Assembly (NCBI GenBank): GCA_038503065.1
Contig: JBCAMK010000009.1
Location: 992,001 to 1,056,000 of the forward strand
Reading direction: 5' to 3'
Origin: Paragyromitra xinjiangensis
Lineage: Eukaryota > Ascomycota > Pezizomycetes > Pezizales > Discinaceae
Length of the DNA: 64,000 nucleotides
Positions 22,163 to 32,892 of the stretch are shown here, one piece after another. The position numbers were made by a program, and so were the translations under genes. Position 1 is the stretch's first letter. Every line of letters begins with the position of its first letter. The notes below the pieces were generated by a model that was not told the origin of the DNA, searched no databases, and saw only the letters and a program-made list of their open reading frames with translations.

Positions 22163-25100
22163 AAGTTATGGCGTTTTGTTTCTAGCGACTTAGATATAGA
22201 GATATGTACGATTAGTTATTTATAATCATATTTTCATAGAGGCGTTGCGGTATCCGTGCTCATAGCTTTTATTTGTAGGTAGTCTTTTCATGATATGCAA
22301 GAAATCTAGTATATGAAGTGGGTGCACAAATAATCACTCGGAACCTGATCAAGCGATTTCCTGCATGTCGCCTAACGAAATGAGTTTCCTGGATGCTTTA
22401 TACGCAAAGGAAGCAGCCGGTATATTGGAAGATATAGTGATGACATTTATAGAGTACGGAGTCGACATCCGTTCTCAGCGCGGTTTATTTGTCAAGACAG
22501 TACTTTATATGGCTGTTGACGTGGTAGCTGAAATTGATATCAGAGGAGTAATGAAGCTCTTGTTGGATGGTGGAATCGAGATTGATGCTCGGGGTGTGCG
22601 ACGGATGACGGTGCTCCACCTAGTAGTAGATGCTAGTAATGCAAGGGTGGTTAAGTTTCTCCTGGAGAGAGATGCAGACACTAGCATGGGGGCGGGGATT
22701 GAGGACGAGCGCAGAGAAATACGCTTGAGTTTTTGCAGAACGGCTGGGAAAGCACGAAAAAATAAATCACCTACTAGAACAAGGCACTCGCATTGATTCC
22801 GCGCGGGTTGGTGGTGGGGTGGGTCGAAACGAGCCTGTGAGCTGGAGAGTAGTATAGGTAAGACCTGCAATCGTAGCCCTTTGGCGTACAGCTATTCTCT
22901 ATATTCAAATGCCTGTTTCGGGAAGACACATTAAGCTAGCCCTGTGCCCACGTTTTGGTCAAGCAATTTTTTTATTGATATTGCTTTCCTAGAATTAAGA
23001 ATGAGACTGGCTTAAGTATGAAAGGATTTGAGAAAGTCGATATATTGAAGTGCGCATCGATCGGCGGGTAATAGGGATCTTGCGGGTGAGTTTGTAAGAA
23101 AGAGTAGAATAGATTCTGAAACGAGCGCCAACGTTTGCAGACATATCTTAACATCTGCACTGGAAGGTAAAGTACCTGCAAATTGAAGGCACGTTCGTTT
23201 GAGTACACCTTTTCAAGCCCCACTTCATAATTCTCGCCATGAAGTCCCTCCGGGAAGTAGGGTAAATTCGTTATAGAAAACTAAGCATGGTCAAAATAAC
23301 AACAGCTCAGCATAATAGTATTTTAAGCTTATGAGGGATTTCAATAAGCTGAAGTGCTATAGACGTGGGATGTGCTGGAAGAGGTGATGTGAGAGGGGCG
23401 ACGCCTCATGTAGGTTGTTTTTGTCCCGATGGTTTCTCCCCTGTCTGCAGGAAGTACGAAGATTAAACTCAAAGTACTCTATGCGCATTAGCTGCATGGA
23501 AAATAGAACTTTATCTCTGCAGGCATGGCTGCCTTGTCCTGCAGGTAATCTCGCCCCCACTTACCCGCACCACTCACCACGCGTACACCATGCATAACAA
23601 CCAAGTAACAATAGAAACGGAAACCTCGTAGGTTTGCACCACTCCATATCAAAAAAGTTTATTGCATATAGCACCTCGCATTAGGGATTTCCTTCGGCTC
23701 TTTCTAACCTCGAAGGCGCTCCTAAATTTGTCTAGAAGCTTCTTTTATTTAGACGCGCAGCCTTCCCAAACCGTCCAATTCCCCCAATCGCTACTCTCCA
23801 AAACCCCTCAATGAATAGAAATATTACAATCTACGCTCACTCGGTCAAGGATCTTCAAACATGAGACAAGCTTTTTTTGAGGTTATTTAGCTCCCGCCCG
23901 AAGCTACTGCGGTGACGGCATCAAACCACAACCCCACCCCAACCAAGGCCTAGAGACGAGAATATTACTGGGAATCCACTCATCACCTTGTGGGAAGGTG
24001 AAGATATCGCAAACTAGTGTAAAAGAGGTCTAGATGAGTCGAAACGCACAAGCAAGCTGTAGTAGAGCCGGCAGGATGGGTTTCGGGCAGGAAACGCATC
24101 AAAAGAGGTGGGCTTTCGTTTGAAACAGAGTTGGCTGGAGCATGCGGTCTCATGCATTCCGTGGGATTGCGTTGGACCATCATAGTTTTACACCTTATTA
24201 AATGAGGAAGGGTATAGTATGCTAGGCACTGTTAGCTGTTTGAGTGTATCAAGGCATCAAATCACTATGCACTCAATCGGAGGTGTATGGTTACAGAGAT
24301 AATTTTCAAGACCTAGTTTACCTACCATTGACTTCATTCCAACTTTCCCCACTTCCCCAGCTAGGAATGATTCCGGACTGGATAATACATGTGGCTCTGC
24401 CTTCATTCCCTTTGAACCCACAAGGTAGTAACACTATTCAAACCTAATGAGATGATTTTGGGGATTTCGGCTAGGATCACAGTTGTACTCTTGACTCCCG
24501 ATCGGCCCGGTATCAAGGTAGCAACACCCGCCGCATCACGACGGATCACTCGCGAAGAACCTCCGATTAGCAGGGTTCCAATACGCTATTTTCCCGGGTA
24601 TGCGATGTTGTTTATATCACGCACACATTTTATAGTACATCCGATCTCCGAACCCTTGATAACTTTAATCGATTCTCGATTCTTGGTGGTAGGACAAGTG
24701 GGGAGAACTACTGTACATCGTATGTTCCGGTGATCCGAGTTAATTCTGGGATGAAAATCGCGATCGTGGACACATTCAAGTGATCGTTAGAATACGGGCG
24801 GCTTATACGGCAGCTCTTTAACCTGAATTATCACTCTAAGCGCCATTCTTCATTTCCAACCAGACGTGGCCCACGTCCCCGCATAATAATCCTATATCCT
24901 CAAATTCAAGGTCTTGGGACTGTCTTATATCGAGAAATATGAGTTAAATTCGACTGCCTATTTCATCACGCGATTTTACTCGTTAGTGCTTGCTATTCAT
25001 GGCATGTGAAAATGTCAAATACAGGTCCGACAGCATTCCCCAGGAATCTCCGCTCTCAAACAATCATCATCATTATGTAAAAAAAAGAAAAATCAAGTCA

Positions 25101-25181
25101 AGATACAAACTCTAGAAAATCGTGATCATAGGAAATTTCCAGTCTCTCTCCCTCGCAAGACTCGGCAGGCAAGTAAGGTCT
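22163..25181. other. Convergent intergenic region MSH2 / branching enzyme
   Basis: About 3 kb between two convergent genes, holding the ankyrin-repeat frame at 22365-22796. The remaining 2.4 kb has only short open frames without motifs. A 7-bp palindrome GACGTGG-C-CCACGTC lies at 24863-24877. Confidence 0.45.
22365..22796 (+). pseudogene. Ankyrin-repeat gene fragment
   Basis: An open frame of 143 codons with a true ATG. It contains about two ankyrin-type repeats: one around residues 55-80 (GVMKLLLDGGIEIDARG) and one at 81-108 (MTVLHLVVDASNARVVKFLLERDAD). Each matches the T-LH-A...V--LL--GAD pattern but with substitutions at usually fixed positions, for example LHLVV for LHxAA. After residue 110 the sequence becomes basic and shows no domain. 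Ankyrin proteins in filamentous fungi are normally much longer, so this is probably a decayed fragment of a NACHT-ankyrin or plain ankyrin gene. It could still be a short expressed gene. It sits 200 bases past the MSH2 stop on the same strand. Confidence 0.42.
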
Positions 25182-27752
25182 TTATTCCAGAGCAAGGACG
25201 ATGGCGGTTCTTGTAGGAACTAGGAGAAGTTTTCCATCAGTACCATAGTTTCAGTGAATTAGAGGAATAGCACATACCATAGACTTGAGTAAAGTTGCTC
25301 CTGCCGTTCCAAGGGAAATCCGTTGTGAAAAATTTGACGCTCTCATCAATCCTACCCAATCCTCCAAACTCTGGCCTATCAGTGTTTAGGATAATTTTAT
25401 ATGTTCCCGCTCTTTCAACCCCAACTCTGTAATCGGCGAAACTATTCTGTTATGCCGGAACAGTATTAATTAGTAATGTTCCGGAGGGCATAGAGGTTGT
25501 GAGTAACCTACCGTAGGGTGGAAATTGAACACCCAGAGCAATCCAGCACGCTCAAAAACGATCACCTTGTCACTCTCGTTCTTCAAGCTAATGTAAGCTT
25601 GTGATGAATGCAACCACCCATACTTTTCCTCGGTTAGCTGCATTGCGGAATCGAAGTCGTTCAAGAATTTGTATCTCAAAAGTTTGTCATCTGGAAGGTT
25701 GAACTGTCTCCTAGCATAATGGAAGGAGTTTCCGTTGCCAGCACGTGGGAAATCAAGCCACTCCGGATGCCCAAACTCGTTCCCTGGTTACGTCAGCTCA
25801 ATCCCATGAAAGGTACAGGAGAAATGTCTTGGTAGGATCAGGGCTGCGATATTACCTACCTTCAAAATTGAGGTATCCTTCACCACCCAATCCGTGAGTG
25901 ACCAAACGAATCATTTTATGAAGGCTGAGACCACGTTCGATGATGGGGGTGAAGTCTGTGAGGGTTGACATATGGGTGTACATTTCCTTATCGCAGAGCC
26001 AGAACATAAGTGTTTTGTCTCCGACAAGTCTAGATTTTTTTTTTGGTAAGCATAGGAAGTAATGTCCGTGAATTTGAGGACATTAACGTACGCTTGATCG
26101 TGACTTTCTGCATAAGCAATTGTCTTTTCTTGATGACGCCTGTTAATCAGAATCCAGCAAATGTTTGCCATGTCCCATTCATCATCTTTCTTCTCCTTCA
26201 AAAGCTTGATCCACATATCAGGAATGGCCATGGCAAGACGGTAATCAAAGCCAACACCTCCCAAAGCAAGTGGGAGACACAAGGCGGGCATCCCAGAAAC
26301 GTCTTCGGCGATTGTGATGGACTTGGGGTAGACATTGTGAAGCATTTCATTGGCTAACATGAGGTAGACGACACCCTCCTCGTCGACGTTGGAGCCAAAG
26401 TACTCATGATAACCACCCGAAAATCCCCTAAGTTCGTCAGTATTAATCTCATGTAAAAAGGGAAATGTGGAACCTACGTTCCAATCCCGTGATGAGTGTA
26501 AAGGATGCTCGTAACACCGTCAAAACGGAACCCATCAAAATTGTACTCCTCCATGTAAAACCTGAGGTTTGATAAGAGAAATCGCAGCACTTCATGGTGT
26601 CCGTAGTTGAATAATCTAGAGTCCCACAGCTCGTGCCTTCCCTTCCCACCCTCATGGAAATAAAGATGATCGCTACCATCAAACATGTTGAGACCGTCAT
26701 CTGTGTTTTTGCAGGCGTGAGAATGGACGATGTCGAGTAGAACTACGATTCCCATTCCATGAGCGGTGTCAATCAACTCCATCAATTGTTCTGGTGTGCC
26801 GTATCTGCTGGAGGCAGCAAAGAAGGAAGTGACCTGGTATCCAAACGAAGCATAGTATGCATGCTCTTGAATGGCCATCAACTGAATGACGTTGTATCCA
26901 AGCTTCTTGATTCTAGGGAGAGTATTCGCAGTGAATTCTGGGTAAGTTCCAACCCTGTACTCAGTGGTGCTAATACCAACATGGGCTTCATAGACACGAG
27001 CAGACTTGGGCTTTGGGGGCCGAGGGTTCTTGAAGACATATTTTTGTGGGGGATTCCAGAAAACAGCGTCGTAGGTGCTGCTCACGGAGAGATCTTGGGT
27101 AACACGTTTGATCCAAGCTGGAAGGCGGTAAAGTACTTCGCCGCCAGGGATTTCTAACGCAATCTAGTTGGTGTTAGGAAACGGTTTGAAACGCCAACCA
27201 ACGAGGATGGGATGAAATGGAGATAACTAACCTTTACTTTGGAGTTGTGAGGGATAGCAGGCTTCCCCTTGATAGCAGGAATGACAATTTCCCAAACGCC
27301 AAAATCATTCTTGACCATGGGGTGGGAACCTCTGTCCCAGTTATCTATTGACATAAGTAACTTTCTCGAATAAACTTTCATGTGACTGAGGAAACTAACT
27401 GAATTCCCCAACAAAGGACGCATGGATGGCATTCGGAGCCCATTCACGATAAACGATATTTCCGTTAGAAGCCACATTGATACCGAAAGTCTCGTATCCC
27501 TGATATAATAACAGGATGTTAGTGTTAGGTTATGGAATAGGTTTCCATTTTTTCTCCTTGGAGCAAACGAACCCTGGAGAACTTCTCCAATCCTCCTTCG
27601 TGTTTGTTCAACTTTGTGATCCATTCGGAGGCCTTAGTGAAACGATGGCGAAGGTCATCTTTGAAGGGGCCTAGCCACGGATCCAGCTCCACCACGCCAG
27701 TTCCATCAGCGGGAACCTCTTTCCCTTCATACTTGATGGTTTTGAGAGACAT
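25182..27752 (-). CDS. GLC3: 1,4-alpha-glucan (glycogen) branching enzyme
   Basis: It makes the alpha-1,6 branch points of glycogen in the cytosol. Nine exons: 27573-27752, 27400-27499, 27232-27344, 26478-27163, 26092-26427, 25860-26029, 25512-25783, 25278-25446 and 25182-25219, joining to 687 residues, typical for fungal GBE. The N-terminal CBM48 part includes [21 protein letters not shown] and is followed by the GH13 barrel. Catalytic residues are visible: nucleophile Asp346 in [10 protein letters not shown], acid/base Glu401 in ITIAEDVSG and transition-state Asp470 in AESHDQA. The C-terminal beta domain ends [12 protein letters not shown]. The last exon encodes only 12 residues. The gene is convergent with MSH2 and divergent from SWI1 across a 5.1-kb gap. 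Confidence 0.96.
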
Positions 27753-30700
27753 AGTGATGAATTCAAGTAGGTGTGAGGAGGTGTGGGATAGTTTGTGCGG
27801 GAATTACAAGTGAAGTTGAGGATAGCAAGTGGGTTAGCCCTCGGCTTAAGTACTTGGTAGGTTGGAAGGTTGGTAGGTTGGAAGAACGGCTATGGGAGCT
27901 GCAAAAGTGTGAGGGGTATTGTATTTTGACAACAGGTGAGGGAGATTCTTGCAATGGAATCGAAGATCGCAGAGTCGCCGCCAGCCCCTCTCCAAACAAT
28001 TTCTACTGTTGGTTGCTTGCTCCAAGCATTGACTGAAAATCACGGTGCGACGTCATTTCGGGGAGATGAGGGGTCCGCAGCCTAAGTTTGAAAGCTCTCA
28101 TTGCTCTCTTGAGGTCATCCCATGTTTAATTTAGACACTTTACTTTTTCGACCTGCATGCATGCTGCGATGTATTTTACCCTATGCTTTTTGGAACTGCA
28201 AGGCCCACTGTCGAATGCTTCCCTGCCTCTGGTTGGCTGCTTTCTTGCTTTTTGTTTTTCCGACAGCCGGATGTTTAATCGTGCTGGGATGGAGGCCCGT
28301 GCTGCGAGGGCAGTTGTGGCAACAACCGCTTAAACATCCCGCAGATGTGGCTGTGGAGGCTGGTACCGACGATATCATGGGCCAATTCAACTCAATCCCA
28401 ACGATAGAGGGGCTGTCAGGGTCCTGTCCCACCTAAACACGAACTCCCCACCCCCCCACGATATTTAACTGCGATGCCCCTAATATCTTCCACCAGCGCC
28501 CATACCGAGGCGATTACCGCTGTGAACATTCTTCGTTTGTTTCCAATATGATCAACTCCCTTGTCACGCCCGCTGCTGCCGCCGGACAAGGCTCCGAGCT
28601 CGGTGGTTACGGCGAAAAGTAGGCCTTTCTCATGTACGAATTCTGCGTTGGCTTGTGTGAAGATGACAAGCCCATCGGAAGCGCCTCCAAAAAAACCTGC
28701 GTGCATACCGACAACAATGTTTACGCCTGAGATGCCCCGGGTTGCCGGGTAATTCCAGGCCATCTGACGGAAAACATCAACTCAAACGGCTTCATTGCAC
28801 CTCTTCCGCCTTCTTCGATTGGGAGAAAAATTTGCTTTTGCAGACACTGCGGATAAGAAGATAACGTTTCCTGGTACCCTCTATTTTACTTCATTTTGCC
28901 TCCGCTACTGCAGGCTGACACCAACCTAAAGCCATGTGGAATATCCCTATTCCTCGGGAATTGCTGGTAAATTGGAGCCACTGATTTTAGGAGCTGGTAC
29001 GGCCATGCGTCTGGTGCGTGGTATAGGAAATGACCAAGCTTCTCCATGGTATACCACAAAGCTCCTGATAATAGCTTGTAATGCGAACGCGAAAGCAGCG
29101 AGATCCAAAATTCTTGTTTGCTATAATGTGGGGCTTGTCATAATTCTCTACTTTTTGCGTCCATTTTTCTACAGTACAGCTTCAGTTTCGATCGATATCA
29201 GGGACTAAAACAAGGAAAAGAGCTTTACCGACAGAGAGTTTTTCGCCGAAGAGTTAAACGCTGTGGTCAAGTTTTAATACAGTGCTTAGCTTTTGCACTT
29301 TGGTTAAACTGATCCGTGATGCGATGCGATGCTTTTTCTGCGATGATGAATCTGGATAATTTAGATAGGCCCATTAACAAAAAGGCAATTGGGGGAGCGT
29401 AAATCATTTCCCTCGACACTTGAGGCTCTGTCAATTATGTCGTTTTCGACAGTCACTACATGTTGCCAAGACGGAAGAACTCTCGTGCTTCTAGAAAGTA
29501 AATCAGCACCTTAGCAAAGTCGGATTGCTTTTCGCGATACGAAACCCCTTTCGAAGGGCCAAGAGTTTGCTTTTTCACGCTCAAGATTCACCTGGCATGC
29601 TGAATGCGGTTCCTAAAATCATTGCCGTTCTAATTGGAATTTTCCGCGTGGTTGCGTTATCTGAGCCTCGGGAAACCACTACCGAGTTACTTGGTGGGAA
29701 CGCATGATACGTCGCTGCATGACGGATGGCCTTGTAATACCAAAAGTAAGAGGAATGAAAGAGATATTCGCAGAAAACTGAATGCACCTGCCTTTCACGA
29801 AAAAAAAGAAAAAATAGCGAGAAATAGCTAGAGATCTATTGAAGCACAGTTTTCGGTTTTCAGCAGGTGGGTGGGGGAATGTAATGCGATTCATCACTCC
29901 GATTACCGCCCAAAGAATTGCAGTTAAAATGTGGAGGGAGAGACCAGCGGCATCGAATGAGGATCGACGAGGGATAAAAATGTCATAATAAGATCACCGG
30001 GATTCGCTGCGAGTGTTCTGTAACGTTCTTATTTATTTTGCTTTCTTTAGCGCCTTGTTGAGCGAATAGGCTTCGGATCTTTTTGCTTCCAAAACACACT
30101 TTGGCACCATGATAAAGCCGTGACAATGTACCCTGCCATAGTGGCGGACGGGCGTTCCTGGGGAGAATTCAAAACAGCAATCTCCGAGCCTTGACCTGGG
30201 CAGAATGTGGTAAAAACGTGATCGGAGAAAATTCGGAACATCGGGACTGCCATCATTTTTCGGTGATGAAGATGAATCAAGCAATCCCGGAAACACCAAA
30301 GCACAACAAATATGAATTTATCATATCGCTGTATTTTGGGAGTCCGCGTGCGGTTTCTCCACCTTTAGTTAAGGAGGAGAAAGGAGTAAATGTTAGGATC
30401 TACTTACTAGAGTATCATCTCGTCTGCCTCTCCCATTGAAATGGGGGAGGAGGGAGGAAGAGGAAGAGGCGGGGGTCTTATGTTCTTGAGATGTGGGGCA
30501 AGGTATCGTGATACCATTTACATTAGCCTCCTGAGCATGAGTAAAGGAATGACGCCGTGACATCCTTAAGATCTGCCGTGGGCAATCCCTCTGTGTGCTC
30601 GTGCAGAAGAAGTGCGGGACGCGGAAGATCAAAGGTTTCCGTGAATCCGTGTCCAGAGTCATATGTAGGCAATCCGAACCCGTTCTTCCAGACCAGAGAA

Positions 30701-32892
30701 GTTCCCGGATACCTGCAGCCCCCAGAGATACGATATGAAGACAGCAGTCTGCGTTGATAAACTTTAAAATGCTCAAGCGTCAAGGACCAAGAATACGCCC
30801 CATTTGATCATTTAGTTCACTTTTCTTTCTCCACCTTGCTCTCCCTTCATCCTTCACACTCCATTCTTACTCTCGTCCCTTGCTAATCCAGACGATCAGT
30901 TTGCCTTAAACTCCGAGCTGTTTCATTACTCACAGCTTTGCGCCAAAAGACCAGACCTACTCGCTTCTTCCTTCTGATCCGCTTTTACCTTTCCCCACTT
31001 CCTTCTATCGATCAACTCGAATCGAATTAGCAAGAGGACCTGTGACGAGGCACATGCATGGCCATGTTCCATGGAGAAAACGATAGCCAAGCTGGATGCG
31101 TAACCGGCCCATCAAATCCTCTCAGCCCCCCTGTTCGATAGTGTGGCCTACATACATACCACCAATATGCTCAGACCCACCTAATTGTTGGTCCAAATAC
31201 TCTTTCTTTGATTTTCTTTAGCTCTTCAGTACTTCAAGTCGAAAGTCATGATACCTCTCGAGTATTTTGAGGATATTCTTTACATTTCAAAGGTTTGGGT
31301 TCGTCGTCATGGATACTCCTATTTTAGCTGTTTTCCTGCGATACGTTGCTTTTCTCTCTATCGCCCAACCTGACACCCGTCCCTTTCCGATCCCTTCAAA
31401 CGTTTGGCCAGAACAACAGTCGAGAGTGATTCCAGCTCTGGCGGGTAGGACTCTGTGTCGTGAGATTGTTAGGCGACCGACACGCGAAGTCTATAGAGCT
31501 CGAGTTGTGTGGGGTTCTTGAGCTTTATCACAGAATCGCATCCCCTTTTTTATTATCTCTCTCTTCGTCGGGGGGGGGCAAGAGAAATAATAATTTTTTT
31601 CACGCGTTCTTCCTTTGATCAAGCGTTTCCGGCAACGGTAGGCTGGGTACTGTTGCCCTTGCCACGCTCCCTCCTTCAACCTCTCCATCCTCGCGCGCGC
31701 CCTCCCACCAGAGATTTTTTGGCTCTACGTCTCTCTCTCTCCACTCGCGAAAGCAAAATAGGTACGCACTTTATTTTCCTGCGCTTGTCCCCATCCCCAT
31801 CCCATACATACACCGAATCGCCTCTTCTCCAAGCTCCGATCCCTCCAACCCCCTTCCCAATTTTTTTTACTTTGCCTTTGCCTTTGCGCTTCCATTCCCA
31901 TCCCCCATCCCATCCCACACGTATGTACATGTATTTACATCCGTCCGTCCATCCATCCACCCATACCTCATCCTCATGCCACCCATCCGGTTTCCCTTGA
32001 CTATCCCCCTCCGTTGCACCCCCCTAGTTGTTTAAGCATGCCGTTACCTACCTATGTCTGTGCAAGCCGTTCCGTGTGGCTAACTGTTGAGGCTCTTTCA
32101 TCGTTCCTCACTCAAGCTTTTTTTTCCCACCCTTCCCTTGCGCGAAGCAGCAGCAAGCAGCAAGCAGCGGCGGCGGTAGCTGGTAGTAACAGTCAGTTAG
32201 TAGCATTAGCCGTAGCAGGAGCAGCAGCCATTTATTTACCTTTCCCCTTACCCTGATTTTTATTTACCTTCCCCCCCTTGTTACTCGTTTGGCAAGCGGC
32301 GGCAGAGACACTCTGGTCGATCTGACACACACCACCACTCACTCGTCTCCGCTGTCGAGCAAGCAAGCACGCACGCACTTGCCGGAACCTGCTTGCTTTT
32401 GGTCAGTGAACTCTGCTTCCCCGTCTTCTACTGCTTCTTCTACTGTCTGTTCTACCCCTCCCCCTCCTGGTGCCTTTGTATTCCCGCCGTGCCTGTGCTT
32501 CCCCTCCCTTCCTCCTCCCTCCCTCACCGTCCCAGCCATCTTGCTTCGTGCCCCCTTTTTTGCTCGTCTGCCTCGTGCTCGCTCTCACGCGTCTGGCTGG
32601 CGCGGTCCGAACCTAAATCCCATGACCTCCATCCCCTCCGCCTGCTGTCCTGCCCCGCTGCATATATTCCCCCCGTCATTGACCTTATAGCGATGTTCTG
32701 TGTGTTGGGAGTTTGCCATAATAGCTGGCTCCCGGTATGCGGTCTGTCCCGTTTATGACGCGGGCAGTGTGACACTTGCAGTGGTAGCGACGGGGGCCCT
32801 CCTGGAGATGGCGATCATTTTAGTGGCTACAAGTGGTGATGATCATGATGGCTAACGCGTGTCAAGTACTTTGTAGAGGACAGCCCGAGTCC
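27753..32892. other. Long divergent intergenic region GLC3 / SWI1
   Basis: About 5.1 kb with no convincing gene. From 30800 onward the plus strand is strongly pyrimidine-rich, and 31520-32690 consists largely of C/T tracts, imperfect CCATCC and CCCATCC runs and a GCA-rich stretch, as in a long promoter or leader. A perfect short palindrome GGTATC-GT-GATACC lies at 30502-30515. Minus-strand frames at 28416-28763 and 30033-30299 and plus-strand frames at 31509-32000 and 32289-32690 are judged low-complexity or unsupported. Confidence 0.5.
32145..32229 (+). repeat. Imperfect GCA/GCG trinucleotide repeat
   Basis: A degenerate run of AGC/GCA/GCG triplets with a GTAGC-rich second half, in the probable leader or promoter of SWI1. 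The same triplet (CAG) recurs inside the SWI1 coding region. No open frame through it is supported. Confidence 0.5.

Noticed and set aside
28416..28763. Minus-strand frame of 115 codons with a true ATG
   Set aside because: The composition is plausible but there is no recognisable domain, no neighbouring exon and no promoter context; too weak to annotate.
30523..30783. Minus-strand frame of 86 codons beginning MTLEHFKVYQRR
   Set aside because: The apparent start is TTG, and no family or splice continuation could be shown.
31509..32000. Plus-strand frame of 163 codons
   Set aside because: It is translation of a C/T-rich tract (Pro, Ser, Leu and His runs) in the SWI1 upstream region.
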